Positions 59,252 through 64,000 of a stretch of DNA of 64,000 bases are shown in pieces. Origin of the DNA: an uncultured Collinsella sp. (GTDB lineage Bacteria; Actinomycetota; Coriobacteriia; Coriobacteriales; Coriobacteriaceae); assembly GCA_900540935.1 (NCBI GenBank), contig UQHW01000007.1:1-64000 (forward strand), read 5' to 3'. The first letter of the stretch is position 1, and every line of letters starts with the position of its first letter. The position numbers were made by a program, and so were the translations under genes. The notes under the pieces were generated by a model. That model saw only the letters and a list, made by a program, of their open reading frames with translations, was not told the DNA's origin and made no database searches.

Positions 59252-60319
59252 TTAGTCCTCGGCGTTATAGCCAAAGCGGCGAATCTGGGCCTCGTCGTCA
59301 CGCCAGCCGGCCTTGACCTTCACGTCCAACTCCAAAAAGACCTGCGTGCCAAAAATGCGCTCAAGATCGCGACGGGCGTCGATACCGATATGCTTGATCA
59401 TCTCGCCGCCCTTGCCGATGATGATGCCCTTTTGGCCCTCGCGCTCGACGTAAATGGTGGCGTGCACGCGCAGCACCTTCTTGGTCTGCTCGAGCGCATC
59501 GCAGATCACGCCAACGGAGTGCGGGATCTCATCACGGGTGCGGCGCAAGACCTTCTCGCGCACAAACTCGGCAACGAGCGTCTCATCGGAAGCGTCGGTA
59601 CCCATGTCCTCGGGGAACCAACGCGGACCCTCGGGCAAAAAGTGCGCAACGGTCTCGATAAAGGCATCGACGTTGAAGTTCTTAACCGACGACGTCACAA
59701 TCTCGTCGTCATATTCCATAAGCTCGTGGGCAGCCTTAAGCTGCTCCATGACCTGTGCGGGGTCGGCCTCATCGGCCTTGGTGAGCACCAGGACCTTCTT
59801 GCAACGAGCGCATCTGACGCGCTCGGCAACCCAGGCGTCTCCCCTGCCGATCGGCTTGGTGGCATCAATCAAAAACGCGACGACGTCGACATCGTTCAAC
59901 TCGAACAGTGCGCTCTTGTTGAGCTCGGACCCCAGGCCGTCCTTGGGCTTATGAATACCCGGGGTATCGACAAAGACCAGCTGGTAGCCGGGACGGTTGA
60001 CGACGGCGCGCATGCGGCGGCGGGTCGTCTGTGCCACCGGCGAGGTGATGGCGACCTTTTTGCCATAGCAGGCATTAAGCAGCGTGGACTTGCCGGCGTT
60101 GGGACGACCGACCAGGGCCACGAAGCCGCTGCGGAAACCGGGTTCCACGTCACCAAAGCCCATAGGACCGTCGTCCTCGTCGCACAGGGAGTCGAGTTCC
60201 TCGTCGCTCATGCCCTCAAACGGGTCGAACTCCTCGACATCCTCGAGCTCCTCGGTATCCACCGCGTCAAGGACCTCGTCATCCAAAACTTCATCGGTAG
60301 GCTGCATATTGTCGGACAT
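59252..60319 (-). CDS. era: GTPase Era with acidic N-terminal extension
   Basis: Ribosome-assembly GTPase binding the 3' end of 16S rRNA. G1 GRPNAGKST (~73), DTPGI, TKAD, and a C-terminal KH domain (EREGQKGIIIGKGGEMIKHIG, in part). 355 aa against ~300 usual: the first ~62 residues are an extension with over 20 Asp/Glu (DDEVLDAVDTEELEDVEEF). The ATG at 60319 has GGGG seven bases upstream. It sits with dgkA, recO and ybeY as in Firmicutes. Confidence 0.95.
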   Translation of the reverse strand: MSDNMQPTDEVLDDEVLDAVDTEELEDVEEFDPFEGMSDEELDSLCDEDDGPMGFGDVEPGFRSGFVALVGRPNAGKSTLLNACYGKKVAITSPVAQTTRRRMRAVVNRPGYQLVFVDTPGIHKPKDGLGSELNKSALFELNDVDVVAFLIDATKPIGRGDAWVAERVRCARCKKVLVLTKADEADPAQVMEQLKAAHELMEYDDEIVTSSVKNFNVDAFIETVAHFLPEGPRWFPEDMGTDASDETLVAEFVREKVLRRTRDEIPHSVGVICDALEQTKKVLRVHATIYVEREGQKGIIIGKGGEMIKHIGIDARRDLERIFGTQVFLELDVKVKAGWRDDEAQIRRFGYNAED

Positions 60320-60331
60320 GGGAATCCCCTT

Positions 60332-60709
60332 CTAAATAAAGCCGAGCGCGTGGGCAAATACCAGCACGCCCACAATCGCGGCGGTGATGGAAAGTATGTA
60401 TACGGAAGCGGCGGCGATGTCCTTCGCACGCTTGGCCAGCGGATGGAGCTCCTGGGTCGCCAGGTCGACGATGGCCTCCATAGCGGTGTTGCACAGCTCG
60501 CCGTGAATCACCAGGCCGCAACAGATGATAATCGTGGCCCACTCGGCAATGTCGAGCCCCACGACGCAGCCGGCAATGACGGTGCACACGCCCGCAACGA
60601 GCATGATCTTAATGTTGCGCTCGGTCTTGACGGCGGTGACGAAGCCCTCCATGGCGTAGGAAAACGACTTTAAAAAGGACGGATGGTCCTTGTTCGATCC
60701 GGGAATCAT
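60332..60709 (-). CDS. dgkA: Diacylglycerol/undecaprenol kinase (DgkA family)
   Basis: Small trimeric membrane kinase, 125 aa, three transmembrane helices. Signature ELCNTAMEAIVDL (~68-80; usual form E-x-x-NTAIE), with GFVTAVKTERNIKI at the N terminus. In Gram-positives it phosphorylates undecaprenol for cell-wall carrier recycling. AGGAG six bases before the ATG; between ybeY and era. Confidence 0.93.
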   Translation of the reverse strand: MIPGSNKDHPSFLKSFSYAMEGFVTAVKTERNIKIMLVAGVCTVIAGCVVGLDIAEWATIIICCGLVIHGELCNTAMEAIVDLATQELHPLAKRAKDIAAASVYILSITAAIVGVLVFAHALGFI

Positions 60710-60718
60710 AGACGGCTC

Positions 60719-61228
60719 CTAGTCGTGGGCGTGGTTGGTGATGGGGCCGACGTGGACTAGCTTAGGGTCCTCGCCGCGCTCGAGCGCCAGATCGCGCAGG
60801 ATGGCGTCCTCGCGGGCCTCCATGACCTCGGCCTCGTCGTCCTCGATGTGGTCATAGCCCAGCAGGTGCAGCATTCCGTGTACGAGCATCAGACGGCACT
60901 CGTCAGCGGGGCTATTGCCAAAACCGGGGGCCTGACGGGCAATAACCTGCGGGGCCAAGATAATATCGCCGAGCTCGAGCGTCTCATCGGCGGGAATGTC
61001 ATCGTCAAAGGCCGAATCGCACTCAAACGAGAGCACATCGGTGGTGCGGTCGATACCGCGCCACTCGTGGTTGAGCTCGTGCATCTCGTCCTCGTCGACA
61101 TACGAAAGGGAAATCTCGACTCCACGTTCAACGCCCTCGGCGGCAAGCACAACCTCGCAGATGTGCTCCACCTCCTGCGCGTCGAGCAGCGTATCGAGCT
61201 CGGCATCGTTGCTGATCAATACACTCAA
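60719..61228 (-). CDS. ybeY: Endoribonuclease YbeY
   Basis: Zinc RNase of 16S rRNA 3'-end maturation and ribosome quality control. Metal motif HGMLHLLGYDH (~120). 169 aa. It starts with TTG at 61228, which shares TTGA with the phoH stop; AAAGGAG lies five bases upstream. The C-terminal ~30 residues after the motif are longer than average. Confidence 0.96.
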   Translation of the reverse strand: MSVLISNDAELDTLLDAQEVEHICEVVLAAEGVERGVEISLSYVDEDEMHELNHEWRGIDRTTDVLSFECDSAFDDDIPADETLELGDIILAPQVIARQAPGFGNSPADECRLMLVHGMLHLLGYDHIEDDEAEVMEAREDAILRDLALERGEDPKLVHVGPITNHAHD

Positions 61229-62211
61229 CGGGACTCCTTTCGGTCGCGCGGGCGCTGCTCGCGCACGTCATCATAAGCTTCATATGCCTCGACGATACGA
61301 CCCACCAGGGCATGGCGCACCACGTCGGCACGCTCGAGGTGAGAAAATGCGACATCGTCGACACGGCCCAAAATCTGCTCAACGTCAGCAAGACCGCCAC
61401 GACGACCCACCAGGTCGCGCTGGCTCAGGTCGCCGGTAATCACGAACTTGGAGTTGAACCCAAGGCGTGTCAGGAACATCTTCATCTGCTCGGGCGTGGT
61501 ATTTTGCGCCTCGTCGAGTACCACGAAGGCATCACTCAGCGTGCGGCCGCGCATGTAGGCAAGCGGGGCGATCTCGATCACGCCACGCTCCATAAGCTCA
61601 TCGGTGCGCTCGCGATCCATCATGTCAAAAAGGGCGTCGTAGAGCGGACGCATGTAGGGGTCGATCTTTTCCTCAAGGGTACCGGGCAAAAAGCCCAGAT
61701 TCTCCCCCGCCTCGACAACCGGACGCGTCAAGATCAAACGGCCCACCTCGTGACGCTTGAGCGCGGCAACGGCGAGCGCCATGGCCAGATAGGTCTTACC
61801 GGTACCGGCTGGACCCAAGCCAAAGGTGATGGTATGCGAGCGAATGGCATCCACGTAGCGCTTTTGCCCGAGCGTCTTGGGACGAATGACGCGGCCGCGA
61901 TACGAAAGCAGCACGTCATCGCGAAGCGACGTAGCCTCGTGCTCACCGTCGCGCAAGACGGCCAGGCAGCGAGAGACATCGTCGGCAGACAGCGTGCGCC
62001 CGACGGCCGCCTCGCGAAAAGCATGTTCGAAAAAACGCGCCACGAGTTCGACCTCATCCGGGTCACCGCTCACGGCGATGCTATCGCCACGGGCGACCAC
62101 ATGGGCGCGAACCAAGCTCTCGAGCGCACGAAGGACGCCGTCGCCGGCGCCCAAAACGCACGAGGGATCAATTCCCTCGGGAACGGTAAGTCTAATCTTC
62201 GAGGCTTCCAT
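61225..62211 (-). CDS. phoH: PhoH-like ATPase
   Basis: RNA-associated P-loop ATPase, 328 aa. FGLGPAGTGKTYLAMALAV (~128-146), PVVEAGENLGFLPGTLEEK, FVVLDEAQNTTPEQMKMFLTR (Walker B) and SKFVITGDLSQ. ATG 62211 has GGGAGG upstream and lies within the end of mtaB (20-base overlap). The phoH-ybeY overlap (TTGA) is a common coupling; both probably work in RNA metabolism. Confidence 0.95.
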   Translation of the reverse strand: MEASKIRLTVPEGIDPSCVLGAGDGVLRALESLVRAHVVARGDSIAVSGDPDEVELVARFFEHAFREAAVGRTLSADDVSRCLAVLRDGEHEATSLRDDVLLSYRGRVIRPKTLGQKRYVDAIRSHTITFGLGPAGTGKTYLAMALAVAALKRHEVGRLILTRPVVEAGENLGFLPGTLEEKIDPYMRPLYDALFDMMDRERTDELMERGVIEIAPLAYMRGRTLSDAFVVLDEAQNTTPEQMKMFLTRLGFNSKFVITGDLSQRDLVGRRGGLADVEQILGRVDDVAFSHLERADVVRHALVGRIVEAYEAYDDVREQRPRDRKESR

Positions 62212-63484
62212 GAACCTCCCTGCGCGCATGGACCAAGCCGGAATCATCGACTCCGATGATAGCAACATCGAGCAGGCACGGGGCTGTAAGTCCACAGGTA
62301 TCGTCAAGACGGGCATGATGGAACGAACCGAGCGTCAGGTTGTCGCCGTACTCGAGGACGGCACGCTCGACGGTGCCCACGCGACGACGAGCGTCGGCAA
62401 TGGCGAGTTCCTGCGCCGCGGCTCGCATACGACGGCTGCGCTCGGCCATAACCTCGGGCGGCACCTGGTCGGGCATATCGGCAGCAAGGGTACCGGGACG
62501 CTTGCTATAGCGGAACACGTGCATACGCGAGAAACCCACACGACGGCACAGCGCCAGCGACTCCTCGAACTCCTCGTCCGTCTCACCAGGAAAACCGACG
62601 ATGACATCGCACGAAAGAGACGCCTGGGGCAAGTTGGCGCGAATCATACGCACCGTGTCCTCAAAGGTCTCGGCGCTATAGGGGCGGCCCATGCGATGCA
62701 GGGTCGCCGTGCAGCCGGACTGCACGGGCAGGTGCAAAAACGGGGCGATACGCTGCGGATAGCGCGCCATCACCTTAAGCAGGCGCTCAGAGATATCCAT
62801 GGGCTCGACCGAGGAAATGCGCACATGCGGAATAGACGTGCGCTCCATGATGGCCTCAAGCAGCTCATCGATTTCGACATGCTCGTCGGTCGCGCTCTTG
62901 CCATCGTAGGCACCCAGGTTCACACCGGTCAGCACCACCTCGGGCACGCCGGCCTCCTGGGCCTCACGAACTTGCTCGAGCACGGACTCGACGGGCACGG
63001 AGCGCTCGGGGCCGCGTGCCTTCCACACAATGCAATAGGTGCAGCGATGGTTGCAGCCGTCCTGAATCTTCACGCCCAGGCGAGAGCGACCGAGCGCATC
63101 GACCACCTCGCCATCGCTGCAGGCGGGGACGCTATCGGACTCAACGCCCAGCAGCTCGCAGACACGTTCGGCGACATCGATCTTGGACGGCTCGGCGATC
63201 ACGCGATCCGAAAGCTCCAGCAGCTCCTCGGGATGCAAATTGACCACGCATCCGGTCACGACCACATAGGGCTCATTTTGATGGGCCAGTGCATGGCGAA
63301 CGGCCTTACGGGTCTTGGCCTCGGCCTCGCCCGTAACAGCACAGGTGTTAATGACGATCAGATCGGCATCCTGGGGCTCCACCATAGCAAAGCCCAGGCG
63401 CATAAGATCGGCAGTGATACGGTCAGACTCAACCCGATTGACACGGCATCCGAGGTTGACGACGGAAATATGGGGTGCGAGCAC
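62192..63484 (-). CDS. mtaB: tRNA (t6A37) methylthiotransferase MtaB
   Basis: Radical SAM enzyme that adds methylthio to t6A37 of tRNA. ISVVNLGCRVNRVESD, VINTCAVTGEAEAKTRKAVR and the cluster motif CNHRCTYCIVWKARGPERS (MtaB-type). SCDVIVGFPGETDEEF and a C-terminal TRAM-like domain follow. 430 aa. It starts with GTG at 63484, with AGGAG five bases upstream. Third methylthiotransferase in the window, next to dnaJ as in Bacillus yqeV. Confidence 0.95.
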   Translation of the reverse strand: MLAPHISVVNLGCRVNRVESDRITADLMRLGFAMVEPQDADLIVINTCAVTGEAEAKTRKAVRHALAHQNEPYVVVTGCVVNLHPEELLELSDRVIAEPSKIDVAERVCELLGVESDSVPACSDGEVVDALGRSRLGVKIQDGCNHRCTYCIVWKARGPERSVPVESVLEQVREAQEAGVPEVVLTGVNLGAYDGKSATDEHVEIDELLEAIMERTSIPHVRISSVEPMDISERLLKVMARYPQRIAPFLHLPVQSGCTATLHRMGRPYSAETFEDTVRMIRANLPQASLSCDVIVGFPGETDEEFEESLALCRRVGFSRMHVFRYSKRPGTLAADMPDQVPPEVMAERSRRMRAAAQELAIADARRRVGTVERAVLEYGDNLTLGSFHHARLDDTCGLTAPCLLDVAIIGVDDSGLVHARREVHGSLED

Positions 63485-63493
63485 GCGGGCTCC

Positions 63494-64000
63494 TTAATCG
63501 AGGATATCGTCGAGGGCACTCTTGATACGGTCGGTCACCGACTTCTTACCGGAAGCGACGTCATCGCCCATCTCATCGGCAAAAGCACGGAGCAGCTCGC
63601 GCTGCTTATTGGAAAGATTGGTGGGAACGACCACGCGCAGTTGCACGATCAGGCGGCCACGCGAACCGCCACCACCAATGCGCGGCATGCCGTAATTATT
63701 GACGCTCACGGTGTCGCCGTACTGGGCACCGGCGGGAACCGTCACCTTAACGACCTCGTCGGGCATAATGCCCTCGACCTCGATCTCGCAGCCGAGCGCA
63801 GCCTGCGCAATCGAGATATCGCTCACCAGGTACAGGTCGTCACCGTTGCGCTTAAAGCGCTCATGGTCGGCAACGCGCACGTTGACAATCAGGTCGCCCG
63901 AAGGCTCGCCGCGAAGGCCGGCCTCGCCAAAGCCGCTCACACGCAGCTGGCGACCGGTCGAAACGCCGGCGGGAATATCGATGTCGATCTTTTCATGCGA
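63494..64000 (-). CDS. dnaJ: Chaperone DnaJ, C-terminal part (runs off the right edge)
   Basis: The last ~168 codons of DnaJ; the 5' part lies beyond 64000. The visible part is the C-terminal substrate-binding domain: IDIDIPAGVSTGRQLRVSG, GEPSGDLIVNVRVADHERFKRNGDDLY, GTPTVNL-like strand positions and KQRELLRAF near the end. The J domain and zinc centre are out of view. The frame is open to the window edge. The stop is nine bases before the mtaB start. Confidence 0.92.
   Translation of the reverse strand, partial: SHEKIDIDIPAGVSTGRQLRVSGFGEAGLRGEPSGDLIVNVRVADHERFKRNGDDLYLVSDISIAQAALGCEIEVEGIMPDEVVKVTVPAGAQYGDTVSVNNYGMPRIGGGGSRGRLIVQLRVVVPTNLSNKQRELLRAFADEMGDDVASGKKSVTDRIKSALDDILD

Overview
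The window looks like chromosome of a high-GC intestinal Coriobacteriia, most likely Collinsella (inferred from gene order and protein style, not from a database search). Actinobacterial signatures are an FHA protein next to an FtsR-type MerR regulator, and lexA divergent from a LysM division-inhibitor-like gene followed by nrdR. Much of the remaining order resembles Bacillus: dnaJ-mtaB-phoH-ybeY-dgkA-era-recO, rpsO-pnp-rnj-ftsK-rodZ, and rimO-pgsA-cinA-recA-recX-rny-spoVS-miaB-miaA-hflX.

Positions 1-7937 are accessory and visibly less GC-rich in places. They hold a sortase-anchored surface protein, a C5-cytosine methyltransferase facing a DUF262 + HEPN ribonuclease gene pair (a probable defence module), a decayed IS3 transposase, tRNA-Val(CAC), an AbiEi/DUF559-like nuclease, non-coding palindromes and tRNA-Ala(GGC).

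Positions 8086-25165 are a nearly unbroken rightward block of housekeeping genes with short gaps or overlaps: an ABC-F ATPase, a site-2 protease, scpA-scpB-rluB (chromosome condensation and rRNA pseudouridylation), cmk-plsC-ispH, a DUF512 radical-SAM-like protein, der-plsY-gpsA (ribosome assembly and phospholipid precursors), rpe, a cysteine desulfurase, a Nif3-like protein, a zinc-ribbon coiled-coil protein and coaBC.

Positions 25246-36955 are mixed: tRNA-Pro(GGG), a pgsA-like enzyme, FHA and ftsR, apt, an NlpC/P60 cell-wall hydrolase, degV and a DUF1836 regulator that share a dyad operator, trxB, a diacylglycerol glycosyltransferase-like gene, dut, nrdR, and the SOS locus with three LexA boxes exactly 28 bp apart. 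An acyltransferase gene after lexA carries an in-frame stop.

Positions 36940-64000 are a long leftward block: hflX-miaA-miaB, spoVS, a GHKL ATPase, rny, recX-recA (one LexA box), cinA-pgsA-rimO, yajQ, rodZ-ftsK-rnj, pnp-rpsO, recO-era-dgkA-ybeY-phoH-mtaB and the 3' part of dnaJ. Intergenic regions carry several families of dispersed hairpin elements. The clearest is a pair at 55225-55357 and 55516-55595 with identical flanks and a compensatorily changed apical stem.
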